A stretch of 64,000 nt of DNA from Streptomyces sp. NA04227 (GTDB lineage: Bacteria; Actinomycetota; Actinomycetes; Streptomycetales; Streptomycetaceae), in the NCBI RefSeq assembly GCF_013364195.1, contig NZ_CP054918.1:3523001-3587000 (forward strand), read 5' to 3'. The position numbers and the translations under genes were made by a program. The notes below the pieces were generated by a model. That model was not told the origin of the DNA, did no database searches, and saw only the letters and a list, made by a program, of their open reading frames with translations. Of this stretch, positions 52,078-61,600 are shown piece by piece; position 1 is the first letter of the stretch, and every line of letters starts with the position of its first letter.

Positions 52078-54624
52078 ATGCGTCGTGTCCCCCGCAATCT
52101 CTGCGCGGCGGCGGCCGTGCTGGCCGCCCTGGCGGCCGGCTCCCCCGCAGCCCTCGCCGAACAGGGCGACACCGGAGGGCAGTCGGTGGGCCAGGCCGCC
52201 GCACCCGCCGACGACTACGCCGACGTGATCGACCGTACGGGCACGCCCACGGCGGCGGAGAACGGCTTCGCCACCAAGCTGAGCCCGCTCGCCGACCTCG
52301 GCTCGTACCACGGCTACGGGCTCCCGGCCGCCGGGGACACCGACTCCTTCGGCGGCTTCACCGGACCCTGGTACATGGCCCAGGAGTTCCCCTGGTTCAT
52401 GAGCAAGGCGTTCAGCCGTCTGCAGCTCAAGGACGCCGACACGGGCAAGGCGCTCACCCTGCCCGCTCCCACCGCGCACTCCTACCCGGGCCGCCTGACC
52501 CAGCGCTACCAGGTGGACGGGGTGACGCTCGACCTCACCCTGCGCTTCACCTCCCAGCACACCGCGCAGGTGACCGCGGAGGTCACCAGCACCACCGAGC
52601 GCCGCCTCACGGTTTCCTGGTCCGGCGGGCTGCTGCGCCCCAAGGACGAGCCGCAGCGCTCGGCCCTCAGCCTGCGCGGCGCCGACACCGGCGTGGAGGT
52701 CCGGTTCGCGAAGACCAAGAACGGCTCCTTCTACGCGGACGGCACCGAACGACTCGCGATACGTCACGCCGAACCGGTCAACACCCAAGTGGACGGCGAC
52801 AGTTACGTCACCACCCGGCGCGAGCCGCTGACCGTCTCCGCCGAACCCTCCCGCATGGTGTGGACCGAGTCGTACACCTTCGACGACAAGGAACGCACGG
52901 CCGAGGCCAAGGCCATCGAGACCGCACTCCGCTCCCCGGAGAAGGCCGCCGCGGCCACCGACAGGCGCTGGCAGGGGTACGTCGACCGGGCCACCAAGAA
53001 CATCGCCCCCGAGCACCGCCGCCTCGCGGTCAAGGCCGTCGAGACCCTGGTCGGCAACTGGCGCGGGCCCGGCGGGCGGCTCAGCCACGGCGGCATCGTC
53101 CCCTCGATGAGCCACAAGTACTACGCGGGCGGCTACTGGCCCTGGGACTCCTTCAAGGAGGCCGTCGGCACCAGCTTCTTCTCGCCCGACCTCGCCAAGT
53201 CCGTGGTACGCAACCAGTTCGAGCACCAAGTGGCCTCCGGCATCGAGGCCGGCATGCTCCCGGACGTCGTCGGCTTCCGTAATCCGGCCGACGGCACCGG
53301 TCACCACAACCTGCGCAACACCAAGCCCCCGCTTGCCGGTTGGGCGGTCTGGGAGATCTACAAGAGCGACGGGGACAAGAGGTTCCTCGAAGAGATGTAC
53401 GCCAAGCTGGTCGCCGAGCACGCCTGGTGGCTGCGCAATCGCGACCACGACCGCAACGGCGTCCTGGAGTACGGCGCCACCACCGACCCGGCCAACAAGG
53501 ACAAGGACGCCGCCCGGCTCGCCGCCGCCTGGGAGAGCGGCATGGACGACGAGCCCCGCTTCGACTTCGGTTCGGGCCTCGACGTACTGAACAACACCGA
53601 CAAGGACGGCAGGCACATCGGCTACTCCCTCAACCAGGAGTCCGTCGACCTCAACTCCTTCATGGCGCGCAACGACCGCTCCCTGGCCTCGATCGCCGAG
53701 GCACTCGGCAGGACCGAGGAGGCGACGTCCTTCCGCGAGCAGGCGGACCACCTGGACGAGCGGATCCGCGCCACCATGTGGGACCCGGCCACCGGCTACT
53801 TCTACGACACCCGCCTGGGCTCCGGTAAGCCGCTGACCGGCATCGGCAAGGGCATCGAGGGCATGGTCCCGCTCTTCTCCCGCTCGGCCACCCCCGCCCA
53901 GGCCGACGGCGTACGCAAGGCGCTGCTCGACCCCGAGCAGTTCAACACCCACGTCCCGCTCCCGCCGCTGCCCAAGAACCACCCCGCCTACGACCCGGAC
54001 TCCTACACCCGTGGCAGCGCCTGGCCCGACCAGGTCTCCTTCGCCGCGACCGGACTCGACGCGTACGGCTTCGGCGCGGACGCCGACAAGCTCCGCTCCA
54101 AGCTCTTCGCCAACGCCGACGGCCTGCTCGACGGCGACGAACCGATCTGGGAGAAGTACGACTCGGACACCGGCAAGGGCAACAACACCGGCAACTTCAG
54201 CTGGTCGGCGGCGGGCATCCTCAAGCTCGTGCACAAGGAGTCCGGCGCCCTCACCGCGGCGGCCTCCGACAAGTGCCTGGACGTCGCGGGCGGCAACCCG
54301 GCCGACGGGACCCCGGTCCAGCTGTACGGGTGCAACGGCACCGCCGCCCAGACCTGGAGCCTGCCCGGTGACGGCACCGTGCGCGCCCTCGGCAAGTGCC
54401 TCGACGTGAAGAACGGCTCGACCGCGCCGAATACTCCCGTCCAGTTGTACGGCTGCAACGGCACCGGCGCCCAGGACTGGAAGCCCGGCACCGGCCAGAC
54501 CCTGGTCAACGGCAAGTCCGGCCTCTGCCTGGACGTCGAGAACGGCGGCACCGCCGACGGCACCCGCGTCCTCATCCACAAGTGCCACAACGGCACCAAC
54601 CAGAACTGGAACCTGCCGGGCTGA
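52078..54624 (+). CDS. Secreted GH63 (YgjK-like) glycosidase with ricin-type lectin domain
   Basis: 848 aa from ATG 52078. The signal peptide ends near PAALAE. The N-terminal beta-sandwich (DYADVIDRTGTPT, LADLGSYHGYGLP, GGFTGPWYMAQEF) and the (alpha/alpha)6 barrel follow E. coli YgjK closely: YWPWDSFKEA with Asp357, WESGMDDEPRF with Asp490/491 (the region of the general acid), LGYSLNQESVDLNSF, and the predicted base Glu692 in WEKYDS. The last 125 residues are a ricin B (CBM13) module with DKCLDVAGG, GKCLDVKNG and GLCLDVENG lobes, each ending QxW or QDW. It probably hydrolyses alpha-glucosidic bonds of an extracellular glycan. Confidence 0.92.
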   Translation: MRRVPRNLCAAAAVLAALAAGSPAALAEQGDTGGQSVGQAAAPADDYADVIDRTGTPTAAENGFATKLSPLADLGSYHGYGLPAAGDTDSFGGFTGPWYMAQEFPWFMSKAFSRLQLKDADTGKALTLPAPTAHSYPGRLTQRYQVDGVTLDLTLRFTSQHTAQVTAEVTSTTERRLTVSWSGGLLRPKDEPQRSALSLRGADTGVEVRFAKTKNGSFYADGTERLAIRHAEPVNTQVDGDSYVTTRREPLTVSAEPSRMVWTESYTFDDKERTAEAKAIETALRSPEKAAAATDRRWQGYVDRATKNIAPEHRRLAVKAVETLVGNWRGPGGRLSHGGIVPSMSHKYYAGGYWPWDSFKEAVGTSFFSPDLAKSVVRNQFEHQVASGIEAGMLPDVVGFRNPADGTGHHNLRNTKPPLAGWAVWEIYKSDGDKRFLEEMYAKLVAEHAWWLRNRDHDRNGVLEYGATTDPANKDKDAARLAAAWESGMDDEPRFDFGSGLDVLNNTDKDGRHIGYSLNQESVDLNSFMARNDRSLASIAEALGRTEEATSFREQADHLDERIRATMWDPATGYFYDTRLGSGKPLTGIGKGIEGMVPLFSRSATPAQADGVRKALLDPEQFNTHVPLPPLPKNHPAYDPDSYTRGSAWPDQVSFAATGLDAYGFGADADKLRSKLFANADGLLDGDEPIWEKYDSDTGKGNNTGNFSWSAAGILKLVHKESGALTAAASDKCLDVAGGNPADGTPVQLYGCNGTAAQTWSLPGDGTVRALGKCLDVKNGSTAPNTPVQLYGCNGTGAQDWKPGTGQTLVNGKSGLCLDVENGGTADGTRVLIHKCHNGTNQNWNLPG

Positions 54625-54646
54625 CCCCACGCCACCCGGCCCGCGG

Positions 54647-54687
54647 GGAACGGCGCTTCGCACCGAGGGGGTGCGGGGCGCCGTTCC
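54647..54687 (+). terminator. Terminator after the GH63 gene
   Basis: GGAACGGCGC pairs with GCGCCGTTCC, with an inner GCACC/GGGTGC stem. Confidence 0.85.
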
Positions 54688-54835
54688 TGTGTGTGCGGGG
54701 CGGGGCTGTGCGGTGCGGGGCGGGACTCGGGGAGGCAGTGGCGGGAGCGGTGTGGATTCGCACATACCACCCACATCCGCGAATTGTGGCGCTCTCGCCA
54801 GGTGATACGAGGGTTTCCCCTCGCATCTGCGGCAG

Positions 54836-54841
54836 TAGGAT
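54836..54841 (+). promoter_or_regulatory. Possible -10 box of the mod operon
   Basis: TAGGAT is the Streptomyces vegetative -10 consensus. TTTCCC at 54814-54819 would be a poor -35 box. It is 119 bp upstream of the modA start. Confidence 0.35.
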
Positions 54842-54887
54842 GCGGCCTGAAGCCGTGCCCGAAACCGTGCCCGACGTCGTGCGCGTA

Positions 54888-54939
54888 CTCGTCTCCGGTG
54901 CTCGTATCCGGTACTCGCATCCGGTGCTCGTTTCCGTGA
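54888..54939. repeat. 13-bp tandem repeat x4 in the modA leader
   Basis: ctcgtctccggtg, ctcgtatccggta, ctcgcatccggtg and ctcgtttccgtga are head to tail. A 12-bp repeat (ccgtgcccga type) precedes them at 54851-54886. Confidence 0.85.
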
Positions 54940-54960
54940 GGAACAGAAGGAGTGGCCGTC

Positions 54961-55827
54961 ATGACCCGTTCCGCGCGCTCGACCCGCTCGACCCGCTCGA
55001 CCCGCTCGACCCGCTCGACCCGCCGCAGTCTCCAGGTGGCCGGTGCCGTGACCGCCGCCCTGCTGGCGCTCGGCGCATGCTCGTCGTCCGACGGCTCCTC
55101 GTCCGACTCCGGCTCCAGCGCCAACTCCTCGTCGGACAAGTCGAAGAAGCTGTCCGGCACGGTCACCGTGTTCGCCGCCGCCTCGCTCAAGGAGAGCTTC
55201 ACCGCGCTCGGCAAGGACTTCGAGAAGGCGCATCCCGGTACGAAGGTCACCTTCAACTTCGGCGGCAGCGACACCCTCGCGGCGGGTATCACGGGCGGCG
55301 CCCCGGCGGACGTCTTCGCCGCCGCGAGCCCCAAGACGATGAAGATCGTCACGGACGCGGGGAGCGCGGAGGGCACGCCCGCCACCTTCGTCCGCAACCG
55401 CCTGGAGATCGCCACCCTGCCCGGCAACCCGGACAGCATCTCCTCGCTCAAGGACCTCACCAAGTCCGGCCTGAAGGTGGTCCTCTGCGACAAGGAGGTG
55501 CCGTGCGGCGCCGCCGCGCAGAAGGCCCTGGCCGCCGGTGACATCGACCTGACGCCGGTCTCGTACGAACAGGACGTCAAGGGCGCCCTGACCAAGGTCG
55601 AGCTGAAGGAAGCCGATGCCGCGCTCGTCTACCAGACGGACGTACACGCAGCCGGTAAGAAGGTGACCGGCGTGGAGTTCCCCGAGGCCGACAAGGCCGT
55701 GAACGACTACCCGATCACCCTCCTCAAGGACGCGCCCAACTCCGAGGCGGCACAAGCCTTCATCGACCTCGTGCGGTCCGCCGAGGGCCAGAGGGTGCTG
55801 ACCGGGGCCGGGTTCCTCAAGCCGTGA
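54961..55827 (+). CDS. modA: Molybdate-binding lipoprotein ModA
   Basis: 288 aa from ATG 54961 (AAGGAG 8 bases upstream; the GTG at 54952 lies inside that site). The signal's n-region is expanded by five perfect 9-bp repeats (cgctcgacc, 54976-55020) encoding S-T-R units. The lipobox is LGAC. The mature protein is ModA: TVFAAASLKESFTALGKDFE, FNFGGSDTLAAGITGGAPAD VFAAA, and VVLCDKEVPCG, where many actinomycete ModA proteins have the same Cys pair. It captures molybdate for the importer encoded next. Confidence 0.93.
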   Translation: MTRSARSTRSTRSTRSTRSTRRSLQVAGAVTAALLALGACSSSDGSSSDSGSSANSSSDKSKKLSGTVTVFAAASLKESFTALGKDFEKAHPGTKVTFNFGGSDTLAAGITGGAPADVFAAASPKTMKIVTDAGSAEGTPATFVRNRLEIATLPGNPDSISSLKDLTKSGLKVVLCDKEVPCGAAAQKALAAGDIDLTPVSYEQDVKGALTKVELKEADAALVYQTDVHAAGKKVTGVEFPEADKAVNDYPITLLKDAPNSEAAQAFIDLVRSAEGQRVLTGAGFLKP

Positions 55828-56714
55828 GGTACGGAGGGAAGTCGGGTGGGGCGGCAACCGGCCCGGGCGGCGGCTCCGGGCGCGCGGGCCGTGCACGCCG
55901 CCCCCGGCGAGCGGGCGCCGGCGGTTCCGGCCTCGGCCGGGCCGCCCCCCTCCCCCTGCTCGTCCCCGCCCTGCTCGGCCTCGCCTTCCTCGTCGTCCCG
56001 CTGATCGCCTTGCTGGTACGCACACCCTGGCGCAGCCTGCCCGGGCAGTTGACCAGTCCCGAGGTCTGGGAGGCGCTGCAACTCTCCTTGGTCTGCGCCA
56101 CGTTGGCGACGGCCGTGAGTCTGGTGGTCGGGGTGCCGCTGGCCTGGCTCCTCGCCCGTACCGAGTTCCCCGGGCGCGGTCTGGTGCGGGCGCTGGTCAC
56201 GCTGCCGTTGGTGTTGCCGCCGGTGGTCGGGGGCGTGGCCCTGCTGATGGCGCTCGGGCGGAACGGGGTCGTGGGCAAGTGGCTGGACTCCTGGTTCGGC
56301 ATCACGCTGCCGTTCACCACCACCGGGGTCGTCCTCGCGGAGGCGTTCGTCGCGATGCCGTTCCTGGTCATCAGCGTCGAGGGCACGCTGCGCGCGGCCG
56401 ACCCCCGCTACGAGGAGGCGGCGGCCACCCTCGGCGCCTCCCGCTTCACCGCGTTCCGCCGGGTCACCCTGCCACTGATCGCGCCGGGCATCGCGGCGGG
56501 CGCCGTACTGGCCTGGGCGCGCGCACTGGGCGAGTTCGGGGCCACGATCACCTTCGCGGGCAACTTCCCGGGCCGCACCCAGACCATGCCGCTCGCCGTC
56601 TACCTCGCCCTCCAGAGCGACCCGGAGGCCGCCATCGCCCTCAGCCTGGTCCTGCTCACGGTGTCCATCGCGGTACTCGCGGGACTGCGCGACCGATGGA
56701 TGACGACGTCGTGA
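55824..56714 (+). CDS. modB: Molybdate ABC permease ModB
   Basis: 296 aa, with GTG 55824 overlapping the modA stop by 4 bases. A 45-residue Gly/Arg-rich N-terminus precedes five or six membrane helices. The EAA loop is EEAAATLGASRFTAFRRVTL P, and GRTQTMPLAVYLALQ is the typical ModB end segment. Translation is coupled both to modA and to modC. Confidence 0.94.
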   Translation: MRYGGKSGGAATGPGGGSGRAGRARRPRRAGAGGSGLGRAAPLPLLVPALLGLAFLVVPLIALLVRTPWRSLPGQLTSPEVWEALQLSLVCATLATAVSLVVGVPLAWLLARTEFPGRGLVRALVTLPLVLPPVVGGVALLMALGRNGVVGKWLDSWFGITLPFTTTGVVLAEAFVAMPFLVISVEGTLRAADPRYEEAAATLGASRFTAFRRVTLPLIAPGIAAGAVLAWARALGEFGATITFAGNFPGRTQTMPLAVYLALQSDPEAAIALSLVLLTVSIAVLAGLRDRWMTTS

Positions 56715-57835
56715 GGGGCGACCGCGTCGTGAGAGACGAAGACCAGGGCCCGACGGAAGGTCTGGACGCCACGGGAGGTCTGGACGTCGTCTCGGAAGGC
56801 CTCGACGCCCACCTCGTGGTCGACCGGGGCGGCACCTTCCGCCTCGACGTCGCGCTGCGCGCCGCCCCCGGGGACGTCGTCGCGCTGCTTGGCCCCAACG
56901 GCGCGGGCAAGACCACCGCGCTGCGCGCGCTCGCGGGGCTCGTTCCGCTCACCGACGGGCACTTCAGGCTCGACGACACGGCCCTGGACCGTACGCCTCC
57001 CGAGTCGCGCCCGGTCGGCGTCGTCTTCCAGGACTATCTGCTCTTCCCGCACCTGAGCGCCCTGGACAACGTGGCCTTCGGCCCGCGCTGCCGGGGTGCC
57101 GGGAAGGCGGAGGCCCGTGCCGTGGCCGCCGAGTGGCTGGCGCGGATGGGTCTTACCGAGCACGCCGGTGCCAAGCCCCGCCGTCTCTCCGGCGGCCAGG
57201 CCCAGCGCGTCGCGCTCGCCCGCGCCCTGGCCACCGGCCCGCGCCTGCTGCTGCTCGACGAGCCGCTCGCCGCGCTCGACGCCCGTACGCGCCTGGACGT
57301 ACGTGCCCAACTCCGGCGCCACCTCGCCGAGTTCGAGGCGGTCGCGGTACTGGTCACACACGACCCGCTGGACGCCATGGTGCTCGCCGACCACCTCGTC
57401 GTCATCGAGGACGGCCGGGTGGTCCAGGCGGGCAGCCCGGCCGACATCGCCCGCCATCCCCGTACGGACTACATCGCGCAACTGGTCGGACTCAACCTCT
57501 ACAAGGGGGTGGCGGAAGGGCACACGGTCCGGCTCGACGCCGGTCCCGCGCTCCACACGGCCGAGTCCCTGACCGGTCCCGCCTTCGTGGCGTTCGCGCC
57601 GCGCGCGGTCACCCTGTACCGGGAGCGCCCCGCGGGCTCCAGCGCCCGTAACCTCTGGCGCTGCGAGGTCGCGGGCCTGGAGACCCACGGCGACCAGATC
57701 CGCGCCGAGCTCACCGGCGAACTCTCCCTGGCCGCCGACCTCACCACCGCCGCCGCGGCCGAACTCGGCCTGCACACGGGCGCCCGGGTCTGGGTCACGG
57801 TCAAGGCGGCACAGGCGCACGCGTATCCGGCCTGA
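56696..57835 (+). CDS. modC: Molybdate ABC ATPase ModC
   Basis: 379 aa from ATG 56696, overlapping modB by 19 bases; GTG 56711 is an alternative start. Walker A is LLGPNGAGKTT, signature LSGGQAQRVALARAL, Walker B LLLLDEPLAALDA, H-loop LVTHD. The C-terminal 100 residues are a TOBE/Mop domain that binds molybdate or controls transport. The first 35 residues are a variable extension. Confidence 0.94.
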   Translation: MDDDVVRGDRVVRDEDQGPTEGLDATGGLDVVSEGLDAHLVVDRGGTFRLDVALRAAPGDVVALLGPNGAGKTTALRALAGLVPLTDGHFRLDDTALDRTPPESRPVGVVFQDYLLFPHLSALDNVAFGPRCRGAGKAEARAVAAEWLARMGLTEHAGAKPRRLSGGQAQRVALARALATGPRLLLLDEPLAALDARTRLDVRAQLRRHLAEFEAVAVLVTHDPLDAMVLADHLVVIEDGRVVQAGSPADIARHPRTDYIAQLVGLNLYKGVAEGHTVRLDAGPALHTAESLTGPAFVAFAPRAVTLYRERPAGSSARNLWRCEVAGLETHGDQIRAELTGELSLAADLTTAAAAELGLHTGARVWVTVKAAQAHAYPA

Positions 57836-57935
57836 GCGAGGTCCCGCCGACGCGACCGCGCGCGGCCTAGGGTGACGGCGGAACAAGCAGCACCAAGCAA
57901 CATCAAGCTGGCAAATCACCCGCCCGACTCCTCAC

Positions 57936-57972
57936 CCCTCCTCCCTCCTCCCTCCTCCCTCCTCCCTCCTCC
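57936..57972. repeat. 7-bp pyrimidine repeat (CCTCCCT) x5
   Basis: A pure C/T tract of head-to-tail cctccct units lies in the modC-mop gap, ending about 15 bp before the mop start. Confidence 0.85.
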
Positions 57973-57988
57973 CCCGAGAGGCACCCCC

Positions 57989-58408
57989 ATGCCCCTGAGC
58001 ATCCGCAATCAGATCCCCGGCACCGTCCTGTCCATCACGGCGGGCGAGGTGATGGCCACGGTCAAAGTGCGCCTGGACGGGGGCCAGGAACTCACCGCCG
58101 TCGTCACCTTGGACGCCGTCCGCGAACTCGGCCTGGTCGAGGGGTCCGCCGTCCGCGCCCTGACCAAGTCCACGGAAGTCGCCCTGGCCACCGGCGCACT
58201 GCCGGGCCTGTCGATCCGCAACCAGCTGCCGGGCACCGTTTCCGGGGTCACCGTCGGCGGCGCGCTGGCCTCGGTGGGGGTCACCATCGACGGCGGTGAG
58301 CTGACCGCCGTGATCACGAAGGAGGCGGCGACGGAACTGCGGCTGTCCGACGGCTCGCCCGTGATGGCGCTGATGAAGGCGACGGAGGTCTCGCTGGCGA
58401 CCGGGTGA
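57989..58408 (+). CDS. Double-Mop (TOBE) molybdate-binding protein
   Basis: 139 aa from ATG 57989, with GAGAGG 7 bases upstream. Two tandem Mop domains of about 68 residues each begin LSIRNQIPGTVLSI and LSIRNQLPGTVSGV and end ALTKSTEVALATG and ALMKATEVSLATG. Such proteins store or buffer molybdate as oligomers, and the adjacent modABC operon supports this. The gap of 153 bp contains the CCTCCCT repeat, so it may be a separate unit. It could equally act as a regulator, though no DNA-binding domain is present. Confidence 0.93.
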   Translation: MPLSIRNQIPGTVLSITAGEVMATVKVRLDGGQELTAVVTLDAVRELGLVEGSAVRALTKSTEVALATGALPGLSIRNQLPGTVSGVTVGGALASVGVTIDGGELTAVITKEAATELRLSDGSPVMALMKATEVSLATG

Positions 58409-58615
58409 GGCGCGACCGACACAGAGCCCCGCCTCAACTCGCCCTCCACAGCCCTCGAACCGAACCGCCGAACCCACGAACCCCCGAACCCCGAACCGTC
58501 CAGAGACCAGGCCGCCCCGCCCCAACTGCGGTTCCTGTCAGAAGCCTTGACCCGACTCTCCTCCGGTGCTGCACTGTGGCGAATTTAGAAGCCTCATTTC
58601 TTTATAGGAGGGCCG

Positions 58616-61600
58616 ATGAGCCTCAGACGGCCGACGGTGGCGGCGTTGCTCGCCACCGTCGTCTTCGCGACGTGCTCCGGGACGGGCACGACACTCCTCG
58701 CATCCGGTACGGCGCACGCAGCCGAGACCGGCATCGCGGGCGGGAACGAACCGATGACGAAGGCGGACGCGGACGCGGGAGCCGAGGAGCCGGGCACCGC
58801 GCCCGCGCGCCGGGCCCTGGTCCGGCTGCTGGGTGAAGAACGCGCGGCCCAGGTCGAGTTGGCCGCACTGCCCGAGGAGGGCGGCGCGCGCTACACGGTC
58901 GGCGTCGAGGACGGCAGGCTGCGCGTCGCCGGTACCGACCCGGCGACGATCCTGGCGGGCTTCGGCACCTATCTGCGCGAGGTCGCGCACGCCGACGCCT
59001 CCGTCAACGGCGACAACCTCGACCTGCCCCGCACCCTGCCGCTGCCGCTGCCGACGAAGCCGATCTCGCGCGACGCCGACGTGAAGCACCGCTTCGCCCT
59101 CAACGACACCAACGAGGGCTACGCGGGGGCCTACACGACCTGGAAGGAGTGGCAGCACCAGATCGACGTACTGGCCCTTGACGGCTACAACGAGGTCCTC
59201 GTGTACGAGGGGCAGGAGGCGGTCTACCAGCAGACCATGCGCGAGTTCGGGTACACCGACGCCGAGATGCGCGGCTGGATACCCTTCCCCGGGCACCAGC
59301 CGTGGTGGCTGATGCAGAACATGTCCAACTCCACGAAGAAGCCGCTGAGCCAGAAGCTCATCGACTCCCGGGTCCGGCTCGGGTCACAGATCACCGGACG
59401 GCTGCGGGAACTCGGGATGACGCCTGTCCTGCCCGGGTACTACGGCACCGTCCCCGACCACTTCTCCGACCGCAACCCCGGCGCGCACACCGTCCCGCAG
59501 GGAACCTGGAGTTCGGCCCAGAAGCGTCCCGACTGGCTCGACCCGACGGGCACCCACTTCGCCGAGGTCGCGCGCACCTTCTACGAGGTGCAGGAGCGGC
59601 TGTTCGGCAAGAGCACGATGTTCAAGATGGATCTGCTGCACGAGGGCGGCAAACCGGGGGACGTCAACGTCGGCGATGCGGCACGCGGTGTGCAGCGCGC
59701 CCTGGAGAAGGCACATCCGGGTGCCACCTGGGCGATCCTCGGCTGGTGGGGCAACCCCCGGGCCGATGTACTCGCCGCCATCGACCGCTCCCGGGCCCTG
59801 ATCCTCGACGGCAACTCGGACCAGCCCGACGTGACCGACCGCGAGAAGGACTTCCAGGGCACCCCGTACACCTTCGGCACCATCTGGAACTTCGGCGGCC
59901 ACACCGGACTCGGCGTCGCCGTGAAGGAGTGGAACCGCAAGTTCCACCAGATGCGCGACAAGGAGGGCAGCAAGCTCGACGGCATCGCCCTGATGCCCGA
60001 GGCGGTCGACAACAACCCGGCCGCGGTCGAGTTCTTCGCCGACCTCGCCTGGGAGGACAAGCCGGTCGACTTCACCGGCTGGTTCCGCGACTACGCCACC
60101 GCACGCTACGGCGGGACCGACGCACACGCGCAGAAGGCGTGGGAACTCCTCGCGGCCTCGGTGTACTCCTGGCCGCCGGACAACGACACCAAGTACGCCG
60201 TGGGTCTGGTGGAGCGGCAGCCGGGCCTCTCGACCTCCATGAGCATCCCCTACGACCCGGCCGCCTTGGAGAAGGCCCTCGGTGAACTGCTCGCCGTGAG
60301 CCCGGAGCGGCGTCGCAGCACGGCCTACCGCCACGACCTCGTCGACCTCGCCCGGCAGGTTCTCGCCAACCGGGGCCAGCAGCTGCTGCCCCGGATCCGC
60401 GCCGCCTACCAGGGCAAGGACCTGGACACCTTCCGCAAGCACACCGCGGAGTGGACCAGGCAGCTCTCGCTCATGGACGAACTGCTCGGCACCGACCGCA
60501 ACTTCCTCTTCGGCGCCTGGCAGCAGGACGCGTCGACGTGGGCGTCCGACGCGTCGGAGAACCGCACCCTCCAGGACGACATCCGCCAGCTCGTGACGAT
60601 CTGGGACCGCACCAGTCCCATCCAGGACTATGCCTCGCGCGAGTGGAACGGCCTCGTGGGCGACTACTACCTGCCGCGCTGGCAGCGCTACTTCGCCACC
60701 CTGGAGGAGTCGCTGCACACCGGTCGGGAGCCGGCGGCCGTCGACTGGAAGAAGGTCGCCGCCGACTGGTCGCTCAAGACCACGCGCTACCGCTCCACTC
60801 CCGCCGGTGACGCCCACGCGCTGGCCGCCGAGGTCGCGCAGGCCCCCGCCGGGAAGCTCGAACTGAGCCCCCTCGCCGGGGGAGTCGCCCCCGGCAAGAC
60901 CCTGCGGGTGACCGCCACCTTCACCAACGACAACGCCGTACGCGCCACCGCGCACACCTCGGTCGAGCTGACGGCGCCCGAGGGCTGGACGGTCTCCCCC
61001 GCCGGGCCCGGGCTCCCCGGCTCCGTACCGGCCGGTGGCAGCGCTTCGGCTCGGTTCGATGTCACCGCGCCCGCATCGGCGAAGGCGGCCTCCACTCCCG
61101 GGCTGAAGGCGGACGTCCGCTGGCGCTCCGGCGACCGCGCGGCCACCGAGTCCGCCGCGGCGACCGCGCTCGTCACCGGCCCGCTCTCCGAAGGCCTCAA
61201 GGCGGCGAAGACCACCGAGGTCGGATTCGCCCAGGACGGCGAGAAGTTCGCCATGGCCGGGGGCGGATCGGACACCTGGACCGACGTGGACGAGTTCGGC
61301 GCCGTCTACCGCGAGAACGCCGTCACGGACGGGAACGCGGTGACGACGAAGGTGACCTCCCAGGTCAACAACGCCCCGTACGCCCGCGCCGGACTCGTCC
61401 TGCGCTCCGACCTGTCCACGCCCGGCAGTGCGGGCTACGCCACCCTGGCCCTGACCCCGGAACACGGCTGTCTGCTCAGCTACGACTCCGACGGCGACGG
61501 CCACCTCGACACCAACGTCGAGTCCGGTGGCTTCACCAACGGCACACACCTGCGCCTGGGCCGTGTCGGGGACCGCGTGGTCGCCTCGTGCAGCAGTGAC

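Larger units (their letters stand above)
54625..54960. other. Terminator plus modA leader region
   Basis: 336 bp with no gene. It contains the terminator at 54647-54687, a -10-like TAGGAT at 54836-54841 with TTTCCC 16 bases upstream, and a run of 12- and 13-bp repeats (54851-54939) leading to the ribosome site AAGGAG at 54947-54952. Confidence 0.55.

Noticed and set aside
51940..56025. Very long minus-strand open frame (1361 codons) across the GH63 and modA genes
   Set aside because: It is a codon-bias shadow of the plus-strand genes. The plus-strand products have signal peptides, catalytic motifs and coupled starts; the minus frame has no domain and low-complexity Gly/Arg/Val content.
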